Assembly (NCBI GenBank): GCA_016926235.1 | Contig: JAFGOZ010000662.1 | Coordinates: 1 to 21,522 of the forward strand | DNA length: 21,522 nt | Source: Bacteroidales bacterium | GTDB lineage: Bacteria; Bacteroidota; Bacteroidia; Bacteroidales; UBA10428 | Direction: 5' to 3' | Shown here: positions 6,660 through 12,478 of the stretch, one piece after another | Layout: each line of letters opens with the position of its first letter | How positions within the stretch are numbered: the first letter of the stretch is position 1 | Notes under the pieces: model-generated | Seen by the model: only the letters and a program-made list of their open reading frames with translations | What the model was told of the DNA's origin: nothing | The model's database searches: none | Program-made: the position numbers and the translations under genes

Positions 6660-6673
6660 TAAAAAGAGATATT

Positions 6674-6856
6674 ATGCTGACTAAAGAGAAAATAAAGAAG
6701 TCTTTAGATACATTGCCCGATAATCTAACTATCGATCAAGTAATTGACAGAATAATCATGTTGGATAAGATTGAGCAAGGATTGAAGGACGTAGAAGACG
6801 GGAATGTTTATTCGACAGAAGAAGCAAAAGCTAAGTTAAGTAAATGGTTAAAATAA
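6674..6856 (+). CDS. Small RelB-like antitoxin (60 aa)
   Basis: A 60-residue, mostly helical acidic-basic protein: KKSLDTLPDNLTIDQVIDRI, then IEQGLKDVEDGNVYSTEEAK and AKLSKWLK. Proteins with the pattern DNLTxDEVIDRIIxLEKIEQGLKD and a closing E-A-K-x-x-L-x-K-W-L are common antitoxins of ParE/RelE toxins in Bacteroidota. It overlaps the toxin by 13 bp. The N-terminal half should contact DNA and the end should wrap the toxin; both are family inferences. Confidence 0.78.
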   Translation: MLTKEKIKKSLDTLPDNLTIDQVIDRIIMLDKIEQGLKDVEDGNVYSTEEAKAKLSKWLK

Positions 6857-7155
6857 TCTGGACTGGTAGATCATTGAAAGACCTTGAGGAAATTGGAGAA
6901 TACATTTTCAAGGATTCGCCAAATTATGCAAAACTGACACTTGAAAAGCTCATTGAAACTGCCAAATTGATAGAGTTCAATCAATTAATTGGTCGAGTTG
7001 TGCCTGAAGTTAACCAAAAGGATATCAGGGAATTAATCACAGGCAATTATAGGATTATTTATCAGACAAAGGATAAAGAATACGCCAATATTTTGACAGT
7101 ACATCACAGTTCTAGGTTGCTGTCTAATAATCCAGCATTTAAGAAAAGCAAATAA
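6844..7155 (+). CDS. RelE/ParE superfamily toxin
   Basis: A 103-residue protein with the usual topology: strand VKIIWTGRSLKDLEEIGEYI, two helices, then RVVPEVNQKDIRELITGNYR, IIYQTKDKEYANILTVHHSS and RLL. The I-R-E-L-x-x-G-N-Y-R-I-I-Y motif and the closing V-H-H-S-S-R are characteristic of the RelE/ParE toxin family in Bacteroidota. The antitoxin immediately upstream overlaps by 13 bp. It is the second gene of cassette 8. Whether it acts on ribosomal mRNA or on gyrase is open. Confidence 0.85.
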   Translation: MVKIIWTGRSLKDLEEIGEYIFKDSPNYAKLTLEKLIETAKLIEFNQLIGRVVPEVNQKDIRELITGNYRIIYQTKDKEYANILTVHHSSRLLSNNPAFKKSK

Positions 7156-7162
7156 CTACAGT

Positions 7163-7289
7163 CGCTAACAGCGTGCATAAGCCATTGCTGGCAGAGGGTT
7201 TGCGTATGTTAGCTCTCTTGGTTACCTTGGTGTACCTAGATACGTAATAGCACGGAGCACGCAACGGCTCATACACGCGGCCGTTGTAT
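7163..7289 (+). repeat. attC8 (family B without hairpin insertion)
   Basis: Left box CGCTAAC, right core GTTGTAT. Arms GCGTGCATAAGCCATTGC and GCAACGGCTCATACACGC. The 20-nt hairpin is absent (CACGGAGCACGCAACGG in its place), making this site 127 bp instead of 146-147. Confidence 0.86.
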
Positions 7290-7339
7290 GTGATTTTAAG
7301 AAAAATACACCCAAATAACTACCGGATAGATTAAAATAG

Positions 7340-7370
7340 TTGCACTTTAGGACAACATTTATTATATTTG
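7340..7370 (+). promoter_or_regulatory. Promoter of the first HigBA cassette
   Basis: TTG at 7340-7342, 20 bp, TATATTTG at 7363-7370. The first possible in-frame start of higB (TTG at 7375) follows after four bases, the same spacing as in cassettes 1 and 10, which implies a leaderless message. Confidence 0.75.
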
Positions 7371-7374
7371 CCAT

Positions 7375-7725
7375 TTGAATGATAATAATAAGCATAGAAC
7401 CATCATTTTTTACAAGGATTACTTTGATAAGTTCTTTGTTAAGCAGCGCCAAAAGGTAAAGGATAAAATAATCTGGACCTTTGAATTGATCGAGAATCTT
7501 CAAAGGGTTCCTGAACTATATCTCAAGCATATTGAGAATACTGAGGGACTTTATGAAATAAGGGTTCAAATGGGCAGTGATATTTACAGGATATTTTGCT
7601 TTTTTGATCAAGGTCAATTGGCGGTAATAGCAAATGGATTTCAAAAGAAATCGCAAAAGACGCCGAAGCAGGAGATAGAAATGGCACTAAGGATTAAAGG
7701 AGAGTATGAAAATGAAAAAGAATAA
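7375..7725 (+). CDS. higB: HigB-type RelE-superfamily toxin
   Basis: A 116-residue protein starting at TTG (7375); no ATG is available in this frame before the conserved IIFYKDYFDKFF. It has the HigB/phage-derived Gp49-like (PF05973) order: KVKDKIIWTFELIENLQRVP, then LKHIENTEGLYEIRVQMGSD, IYRIFCFFDQGQLAVIANGF and QKKSQKTPKQEIEMA. The YEIRV..IYRIF sheet and GFQKKSQKTP loop are diagnostic. These toxins cut mRNA at the ribosome. It is the first gene of cassette 9, toxin before antitoxin, overlapping higA by 20 bp. A close relative occupies the next cassette. Confidence 0.87.
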   Translation: MNDNNKHRTIIFYKDYFDKFFVKQRQKVKDKIIWTFELIENLQRVPELYLKHIENTEGLYEIRVQMGSDIYRIFCFFDQGQLAVIANGFQKKSQKTPKQEIEMALRIKGEYENEKE

Positions 7726-8011
7726 TTTAATAACGCTCGAGCAGTTTAAAGATAAGCATTACGGAATACGAGGAACTGCAAAACGTGAAGAACTGGAGGC
7801 TGGTTATGAGAACTTCAAGATTGGAGCTTTAATACATGAGGCACGCATTGAAAAGGGGTTAACACAAGAGGAGCTCGCTGAGAAGGTGGGTACTACTAAA
7901 TCCTATATATCTAAGATTGAGAATAATGTTAAGGAAGTACGCATTTCAACACTTCAGAAGATTGTCGAGCTTGGATTAGGCGGACAATTGCAGCTTTCAA
8001 TTAAACTTTAG
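7706..8011 (+). CDS. higA: HigA-type XRE antitoxin
   Basis: A 101-residue protein starting at ATG 7706 behind AGGAGAG, with a second ATG two codons later. Residues about 38-95 are a Cro/C1-type HTH: IHEARIEKGLTQEELAEKVG, TTKSYISKIENNVKEVRIST, LQKIVE. The N-terminal part (ITLEQFKDKHYGIRGTAKRE, ELEAGYENFKIGAL) is the extension seen in HigA partners of Gp49-like toxins. It should neutralise HigB and repress the promoter ahead of higB. Unlike the toxin it has a clear ribosome-binding site inside the toxin gene. Confidence 0.88.
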   Translation: MKMKKNNLITLEQFKDKHYGIRGTAKREELEAGYENFKIGALIHEARIEKGLTQEELAEKVGTTKSYISKIENNVKEVRISTLQKIVELGLGGQLQLSIKL

Positions 8012-8023
8012 AAATACAACCAC

Positions 8024-8150
8024 ATACAACAGCGTGCATAAGCCATTGCTGGCAGCGGGTTTGCGAATGCTAGCTCACTTGGTCGCCTAGTGGTAACTCG
8101 ACAACGCAGCGCTCTGATCACGCAACTGCTCATACCCGAGACCGTTGGAA
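8024..8150 (+). repeat. attC9 (family B, variant right arm)
   Basis: Left box ATACAAC, right core GTTGGAA. The left arm GCGTGCATAAGCCATTGC is standard; the right arm GCAACTGCTCATACCCG is intermediate between families A and B. There is no hairpin insertion; the middle ends GCGCTCTGATCACGCAAC. Confidence 0.84.
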
Positions 8151-8196
8151 GTAATGCTAAAAGAGCCAACTTCTCCCGAGAAAAACTCCTAAAAAA

Positions 8197-8227
8197 TTGC
8201 ATTATGTTACCTAATTAGCTAACTTTG
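8197..8227 (+). promoter_or_regulatory. Promoter and probable operator of the second HigBA cassette
   Basis: TTG at 8197-8199, 20 bp, TAACTTTG at 8220-8227, four bases before the ATG of higB. A palindrome, GTTACCTAATTAGCTAAC at 8206-8223 (16 of 18 positions symmetric), runs into the -7 element and is a good candidate for the HigA site. Confidence 0.75.
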
Positions 8228-8231
8228 CACT

Positions 8232-8585
8232 ATGAGTGAAGAATTTGTAAGGAAAATTTTCTACTATAAAAGGTATTATTTGGATTTCTTTCAATCTCTG
8301 GATAATGAAGTAAAAAAGAAGTTCAACTGGACATTAAAATTATTAACAACAATAGAAAGAGTTCCTACCAAATTCTTCAAACATATAGAAGGTACAACAG
8401 GATTGTATGAAGTGAGAGTTGAATTCGGAGGCAATATTTATAGAGTATTCAGTTTCTTTGATCAAGGGAGGTTGGTAATTCTAATTAATGGATTTCAAAA
8501 AAAATCACAGCAGACACCGAAAAAAGAAATTGATAGAGCTGAAAAACTTAAAAAGGAGTATTTCGATGAAAAAGAAAGTAAATAA
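8232..8585 (+). CDS. higB: HigB-type RelE-superfamily toxin (second copy)
   Basis: A 117-residue protein clearly homologous to the HigB of the preceding cassette: RVPTKFFKHIEGTTGLYEVR, VEFGGNIYRVFSFFDQGRL and NGFQKKSQQTPKKEI line up throughout, with many substitutions and no gaps in the core. The same mRNA-cutting role at the ribosome is expected. The ATG at 8232 lies four bases behind the -7 element, leaving no leader. It overlaps higA by 20 bp, exactly as in cassette 9. Confidence 0.87.
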   Translation: MSEEFVRKIFYYKRYYLDFFQSLDNEVKKKFNWTLKLLTTIERVPTKFFKHIEGTTGLYEVRVEFGGNIYRVFSFFDQGRLVILINGFQKKSQQTPKKEIDRAEKLKKEYFDEKESK

Positions 8586-8874
8586 TAACTTGACATCTTT
8601 TGAGGACCATCTGGACCAACAATATGGTAAAAGAGGTTCATCAAATAGGGAAAAATTCGAAGAAGGATTTGAGGCTTTTAAACTTGGTGTGATGATCCAG
8701 GAGCTCCGAAAAGAGAATGGATTGACACAAGAACAACTCGCAGAGAGATGTGGCACTACCAAGACATATATTTCCCGTATTGAAAACAATGCCTCAGATA
8801 TAAGGCTTTCCACATTAATGAGAATAATAAAAGAGGGATTTGGTAGGCAATTGCGATTAAGTGTTGAAATATAA
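8566..8874 (+). CDS. higA: HigA-type XRE antitoxin (second copy)
   Basis: I use the ATG at 8566 (102 aa) because AAGGAG lies a few bases upstream and the product MKKKVNNNLTSFEDHLDQQY then aligns with the cassette 9 HigA from its start. The HTH is MIQELRKENGLTQEQLAERC, GTTKTYISRIENNASDIRLS, TLMRI. It is homologous to the neighbouring HigA over its whole length. Both members of the pair are present, so the module should be active. It could partly cross-react with the adjacent HigB; the HTH recognition helix (TTKTYISRIE versus TTKSYISKIE) is nearly the same in both. Confidence 0.88.
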   Translation: MKKKVNNNLTSFEDHLDQQYGKRGSSNREKFEEGFEAFKLGVMIQELRKENGLTQEQLAERCGTTKTYISRIENNASDIRLSTLMRIIKEGFGRQLRLSVEI

Positions 8875-8883
8875 AAGCACTAC

Positions 8884-9030
8884 TTCCAACAGCGTGTATA
8901 AGCCATTGCTGGCAGCGGGTTTGCGCAGGTCGGTTCTTTTGCTTACCTTGTGTTAACTAGACCACAAAGCGCATTGGCAACCTGCCTGGCGGCAGACAGG
9001 CGCAACGGCTCATACACGCGGACGTTGTGA
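8884..9030 (+). repeat. attC10 (family B)
   Basis: Left box TTCCAAC, right core GTTGTGA. Standard arms GCGTGTATAAGCCATTGC and GCAACGGCTCATACACGC, with the inserted hairpin. Confidence 0.88.
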
Positions 9031-9064
9031 ACAATGCAAAGAAAAAAACCGCCAAAGAATATTC

Positions 9065-9095
9065 TTGTTTTATATATAAATAGTATATACCTTTG
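9065..9095 (+). promoter_or_regulatory. Promoter of the MazF cassette
   Basis: TTG at 9065-9067, 20 bp, TACCTTTG at 9088-9095, 18 bp before the antitoxin ATG. The spacer holds alternating TATATATAAATAGTATATA, a possible operator. Confidence 0.75.
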
Positions 9096-9113
9096 TGGTT
9101 TAAATATATTGCA

Positions 9114-9344
9114 ATGAAAACTGTGTCATTGAAGATAGACGATTCTGTTTTTGGGGAAACTGAAAAAATCCTGAGTAGGATTAAAGTACCCAGAAACCGA
9201 TATATAAACGAAGCAATAGATTATTATAATCGGATAAAGAAACGCCAGATAATAGAGCATAAGCTGAAAAAGGAATCTGAACTGGTAAAAAAAGAATCTT
9301 TAAGTGTTCTCATGGATTTTGAAAAGATAGATTATGCAGATTAA
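9114..9344 (+). CDS. Ribbon-helix-helix antitoxin of a MazF toxin
   Basis: I start at ATG 9114 (76 aa); a longer frame from 9093 would begin inside the promoter's -7 element. The product MKTVSLKIDDSVFGETEKIL, SRIKVPRNRYINEAIDYYNR is a ribbon-helix-helix domain, not the AbrB fold of classical MazE. Its charged tail (KKESELVKKESLSVLMDFEK) should occupy the MazF cleft. It overlaps mazF by 11 bp. Confidence 0.8.
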   Translation: MKTVSLKIDDSVFGETEKILSRIKVPRNRYINEAIDYYNRIKKRQIIEHKLKKESELVKKESLSVLMDFEKIDYAD

Positions 9345-9681
9345 ACAATTTGAGATCTGGATAGCAGATCTAAATCCACAAATTGGTACTGAGCCTGGAA
9401 AGACACGGCCAGTAGTAGTTATTCAATCTAATTTGTTAAATAAAATTCCTCACCCTTCAACAATTGTGTGCCCTTTAACTACAAATGTAGAGAAGGATGC
9501 AGAAATTTTAAGGGTGCACTTAAAAAAAGGAATGGCGAATCTTCATGAAACCTGTGACATCATGATTGATCAAGTGAGGGCTATTGATAATAAGCGACTA
9601 GTAAAAAAGGTAGGCGAGTTGCCTCCGGAATTAATTAGTCAGATTAAGGAAAACCTTACAATAGTCCTTGATTTAGAATAA
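9334..9681 (+). CDS. mazF: MazF/PemK-family mRNA interferase toxin
   Basis: A 115-residue protein of standard MazF length. Its N-terminus QIKQFEIWIADLNPQIGTEP, GKTRPVVVIQSNLLN is the family's most conserved segment, with the G-x-E-x-x-K-x-R-P-V-V-V-I-Q motif that contains the catalytic Arg region; STIVCPLTTNVEK and the later CDIMIDQVRAIDNKRLVKKV, GELPPELISQIKENL complete the fold. MazF cuts mRNA at short sequence motifs without needing the ribosome. It is the second gene of cassette 11, coupled by overlap to the antitoxin, and ends 8 bp before attC11. Confidence 0.9.
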   Translation: MQIKQFEIWIADLNPQIGTEPGKTRPVVVIQSNLLNKIPHPSTIVCPLTTNVEKDAEILRVHLKKGMANLHETCDIMIDQVRAIDNKRLVKKVGELPPELISQIKENLTIVLDLE

Positions 9682-9689
9682 TGCACAGT

Positions 9690-9836
9690 TCACAACAGCG
9701 TGTATAAGCCATTATTGGCAGAGGGTTTTCGGTTGTCAGTTCTCTTGGTTGCCATGTGGTAACTAGATAACAAAGCGCATTGGCAACCTGCCTGGCGGCA
9801 GACAGGCGCAACGGCTCATACACGCGGACGTTGGAT
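9690..9836 (+). repeat. attC11 (family B)
   Basis: Left box TCACAAC, right core GTTGGAT. The left arm GCGTGTATAAGCCATTAT is slightly altered (ATTATTGG instead of ATTGCTGG); the right arm is standard. The hairpin insertion is present. Confidence 0.87.
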
Positions 9837-9869
9837 GCAATTTTGAGTCGTCCTAAAATAACCTAACAT

Positions 9870-10478
9870 ATGAAAAATATTTCTTTATTTGTGTTTATTA
9901 GTTTGTTTATTGTTTCATGTATTGATCATGCTGATCGGTATTACAAGATTAAAGATAACCTTAAACAAATTGCTGATTTTAATATAGGCAGTTATTGGAT
10001 TTATTATTGCGACTCTTTGAATATTAATGATACTATTTCAATTATAGATTATAATATCAGGCAAACCAAAGAGCCATTCGATAGTCATTATGATTATCGT
10101 GATATTGTAACAATTACTCTAAAAAGTTCCTATTGGAACTGTATTATCAAGGATATTTTAGAACCAAATAGTGACTATCGTAATAATTATGAACGATCAT
10201 TCTCTGAAAACCAAGTAATTGGAACAATTGGATTTACTATTGATTTTTTAGGAGAAAGTGCCCTCGAATCCCAATATGGATCTATTGAGTATTTCACCAA
10301 TTATAACTTTAACGGAGAAATATTGGAACAGGTAATTTTGCATAAAACTCAAGGTGGACGCCATTTATCTGAATGTGAGTATTACTTAGCACCGGAATAC
10401 GGTATGATAAAATCAAAAATTGTGACCGATTCCATTTCCACAGAATGGAACTTAGTTAATTTTAATATTATTAAATAA
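9870..10478 (+). CDS. Lipoprotein of unknown function
   Basis: A 202-residue protein. It opens with MKNISLFVFISLFIVSC, a short lipoprotein signal with the modified Cys at residue 17, so it should be membrane-anchored and exported. The mature part is rich in Tyr, Asp and Asn (FNIGSYWIYYCDSLNINDTI; DSHYDYRDIVTITLKSSYWN; LAPEYGMIKSKIVTDSISTE) and looks like a single beta-rich domain; such sequences are frequent among uncharacterised Bacteroidota lipoproteins. I recognise no named domain. It is the only gene of cassette 12 and shows no promoter in the 33 bp upstream. Confidence 0.75.
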   Translation: MKNISLFVFISLFIVSCIDHADRYYKIKDNLKQIADFNIGSYWIYYCDSLNINDTISIIDYNIRQTKEPFDSHYDYRDIVTITLKSSYWNCIIKDILEPNSDYRNNYERSFSENQVIGTIGFTIDFLGESALESQYGSIEYFTNYNFNGEILEQVILHKTQGGRHLSECEYYLAPEYGMIKSKIVTDSISTEWNLVNFNIIK

Positions 10479-10484
10479 ACCTGC

Positions 10485-10631
10485 TGCCGACAGCATGTAT
10501 AAGCCATTGCTGGCAGCGGGGTTGCAAAGGTCGACTCTTTTATATACTTTGGTGTACCCAGATAAGTAAGCGCTTTGGCAACCTGCCTGGCGGCAGACAG
10601 GCGCAACGGCTCATAAACGCGGGCGTTACGG
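10485..10631 (+). repeat. attC12 (family B, altered left core)
   Basis: The left box is TGCCGAC, with GAC where all earlier sites have AAC; right core GTTACGG. The arms GCATGTATAAGCCATTGC and GCAACGGCTCATAAACGC and the inserted hairpin are otherwise intact. The left box does not match the start of its own cassette well (6 of 9). Confidence 0.83.
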
Positions 10632-10682
10632 GCGAGCATAAAAGCATCCATAAACAGCAGACAAGAAAAATTTAAATATATT

Positions 10683-10712
10683 TTGTACTATATAACACAT
10701 GTGTTATATTTG
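10683..10712 (+). promoter_or_regulatory. Promoter with perfect palindromic PadR operator
   Basis: TTG at 10683-10685, 19 bp, TATATTTG at 10705-10712. A perfect 20-bp palindrome, ATATAACACATGTGTTATAT, at 10690-10709 fills the spacer and overlaps the -7 element. PadR proteins bind dyads with outer AT-rich half-sites of this kind, so autorepression is likely. Confidence 0.8.
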
Positions 10713-10727
10713 CAAAAATTTTAAATT

Positions 10728-11261
10728 ATGTCGTTAAAACATGCAATACTTGGATTTTTAAACAATCAAGACCTAACAGGTTATGATTTACAAAAAAGAA
10801 TCGAGAAGACAATTAATCATTTTTGGTCTTCTACACAAAGTCAAATTTACAGAACACTTAAAGAGCTTATTGACAACGAACTTGTAGAAATGCAAATGGT
10901 TTACCAAGACGACAAACCTAATCGAAAAAATTACACAATCACACCTAAGGGCAAAGAAGAATTGACAAATTGGCTAAACACTAGTATTGAAATTCCCAAT
11001 CATCGTAATCAATTCCTGGTTCAATTTTTCTTTTCCGATAATATTGATAATCTGCATATAATAAAAAATCTTGAACATTATAAAACAGTTATGCAACAAC
11101 GACTTAACTTTTTGAATCAGTTCGTTATCAAACAAAAGAATAAAAATAATGATAGACCTCAAAAACTATACAATTTGATTGCCGAAAACGGAATACGAGC
11201 ATTGGAAAATGAAATTGGTTGGATTGATTATGCAATAAAAACTATTAAAGATGAAGAATAA
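10728..11261 (+). CDS. PadR-family transcriptional regulator
   Basis: A 177-residue protein. Residues 1-80 are the PadR winged helix: SLKHAILGFLNNQDLTGYDL, QKRIEKTINHFWSSTQSQIY, RTLKELIDNELVEMQMVYQD, followed by the wing KPNRKNYTITPKGKEELTNW. Residues about 90-175 form the helical dimerisation tail (Vir_act_alpha_C type). Family members repress nearby detoxification or efflux genes and respond to small aromatic or other ligands. The palindrome over its promoter and the 11-bp overlap with the hydrolase suggest a self-regulated two-gene unit that travels as cassette 13. Confidence 0.9.
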   Translation: MSLKHAILGFLNNQDLTGYDLQKRIEKTINHFWSSTQSQIYRTLKELIDNELVEMQMVYQDDKPNRKNYTITPKGKEELTNWLNTSIEIPNHRNQFLVQFFFSDNIDNLHIIKNLEHYKTVMQQRLNFLNQFVIKQKNKNNDRPQKLYNLIAENGIRALENEIGWIDYAIKTIKDEE

Positions 11262-12183
11262 ATTTATTGCAATTATGTTGCTCTTTACAGTAAGTTTTAG
11301 TACAAAAGTAACTTATTCACTGGAAAATAACTTCAATATGAAATCTGAACTGATAGAAAGCCCAAAAGGAATAATTGAATATACCGTACAAGGTTCAGGA
11401 AAACCGATATTAATAATTCATGGCGGGAATGATAATTGTTTTACGGATATAAATCAACAACATTTACTTGACAGCAATTACCAAGTAATAATACCATCTC
11501 GTCCGGGATATGGTAAAACATCAATTTCTTATGGAAAAACAGCTGCAGAGCAGGCAGATTTTATGAAGTTTCTGATTGACGTATTAAAAATAGAAAAAAT
11601 TGCTGTAATAGCTCATTCGGCGGGTGGTGCAACTGCGTTGGAATTTGCGAAAAAATATCCACAAAACTGTGTTTGTCTTATATTGGAAGATGCAACGACA
11701 AAAACGTGGGTTCCGAAATTCACTCCGAAATATTTTGCAATGAAATATATTTTTAACCCCAAACGACAACACAAATTATGGGAAAGACAACGTAGAGAAT
11801 TTAATGAAAACAGAGACAAGCACATAAAACGAATTAGTAAAATGTTTTCAACTTTGAGATCGGAAGTAATTATTAAAGAATGGAGTGAAGAAGATATTGT
11901 TTCTTATGGCGAAGCACTAAAACTAATGAATTCGGGCCAAGGATTTATTCATACATTAGACCATAAAGCAAAAGATATTCATTTGATTAAAGTACCTTGT
12001 CTGATAAGTCATTCACCGTTTGACAAAGACGTACCTTTTTCTCATGCACTTTACGCAAATAAAAAAATAGAAGGTTCGGAATTGTTTATTTCACCTGCAA
12101 AATCACATTTAATATACATGGGTAAAGACTTTATTTATATTTTAGAGAAAAGAATTTCATTTTTAAAAGCAAATAATTGGTAA
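11251..12183 (+). CDS. Exported alpha/beta hydrolase
   Basis: A 310-residue protein. MKNKFIAIMLLFTVSFSTKV is a Sec signal peptide. The alpha/beta hydrolase core has the oxyanion-hole segment ILIIHGGN (HGG at 57-59), the nucleophile elbow AHSAGG with Ser123, a helical cap (about 150-240), the acid in SPFDKDVPF (Asp258 or Asp260) and the base in SPAKSHLIYMG (His286). The triad is complete, so it should be an active esterase, lactonase or peptidase-like hydrolase. Being co-cassetted with a PadR repressor suggests inducible breakdown of a small compound. The substrate is not evident. Confidence 0.85.
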   Translation: MKNKFIAIMLLFTVSFSTKVTYSLENNFNMKSELIESPKGIIEYTVQGSGKPILIIHGGNDNCFTDINQQHLLDSNYQVIIPSRPGYGKTSISYGKTAAEQADFMKFLIDVLKIEKIAVIAHSAGGATALEFAKKYPQNCVCLILEDATTKTWVPKFTPKYFAMKYIFNPKRQHKLWERQRREFNENRDKHIKRISKMFSTLRSEVIIKEWSEEDIVSYGEALKLMNSGQGFIHTLDHKAKDIHLIKVPCLISHSPFDKDVPFSHALYANKKIEGSELFISPAKSHLIYMGKDFIYILEKRISFLKANNW

Positions 12184-12221
12184 TATGGATTACTGGGGAA
12201 AATTTAAGAATAAATGCCAGC

Positions 12222-12439
12222 CCATAACACCAGGTCATACGCAATTACTCGGCTGGCGCCTCATGAGCTCCCCCTGGTCGGTTGCCGTGCCGGGAGGTTG
12301 CTAAAGTTATTTCATTTGGCTATCTTTCGGGTAACACGACCCTCCTTCACTCCGCTACGGACGGGGCAAAACACAAAGCGCTCTGGCAACCTGCCTGGCG
12401 GCAGACAGGCGCAACGGTTCATGCACGCGGCCTCTAGTG
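12222..12439 (+). repeat. attC13 (hybrid A/B, enlarged, right core lost)
   Basis: The left half is family A (CAGGTCATACGCAATT) and the right half is family B (CGCAACGGTTCATGCACGCGG with the hairpin insertion). At about 218 bp it is much longer than the others because of two extra segments: a GC-rich one at about 12248-12285 and a palindromic CTCCTTCACTCCGCTACGG near 12342. Where GTTAGTG is expected the sequence reads TCTAGTG, so the recombination core is gone. Confidence 0.75.
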
Positions 12440-12478
12440 GCAAGCTGAAAAGACACTAACCGCAAATAGATAAACATT

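Noticed and set aside
12214..12459. An 81-codon open frame crossing attC13, and similar frames inside other attC sites on both strands (for example 10382-10651 minus, 8008-8202 minus)
   Set aside because: They consist of attC repeat sequence, have no ribosome-binding site or recognisable domain, and arise because the GC-richer repeats contain few stop codons.
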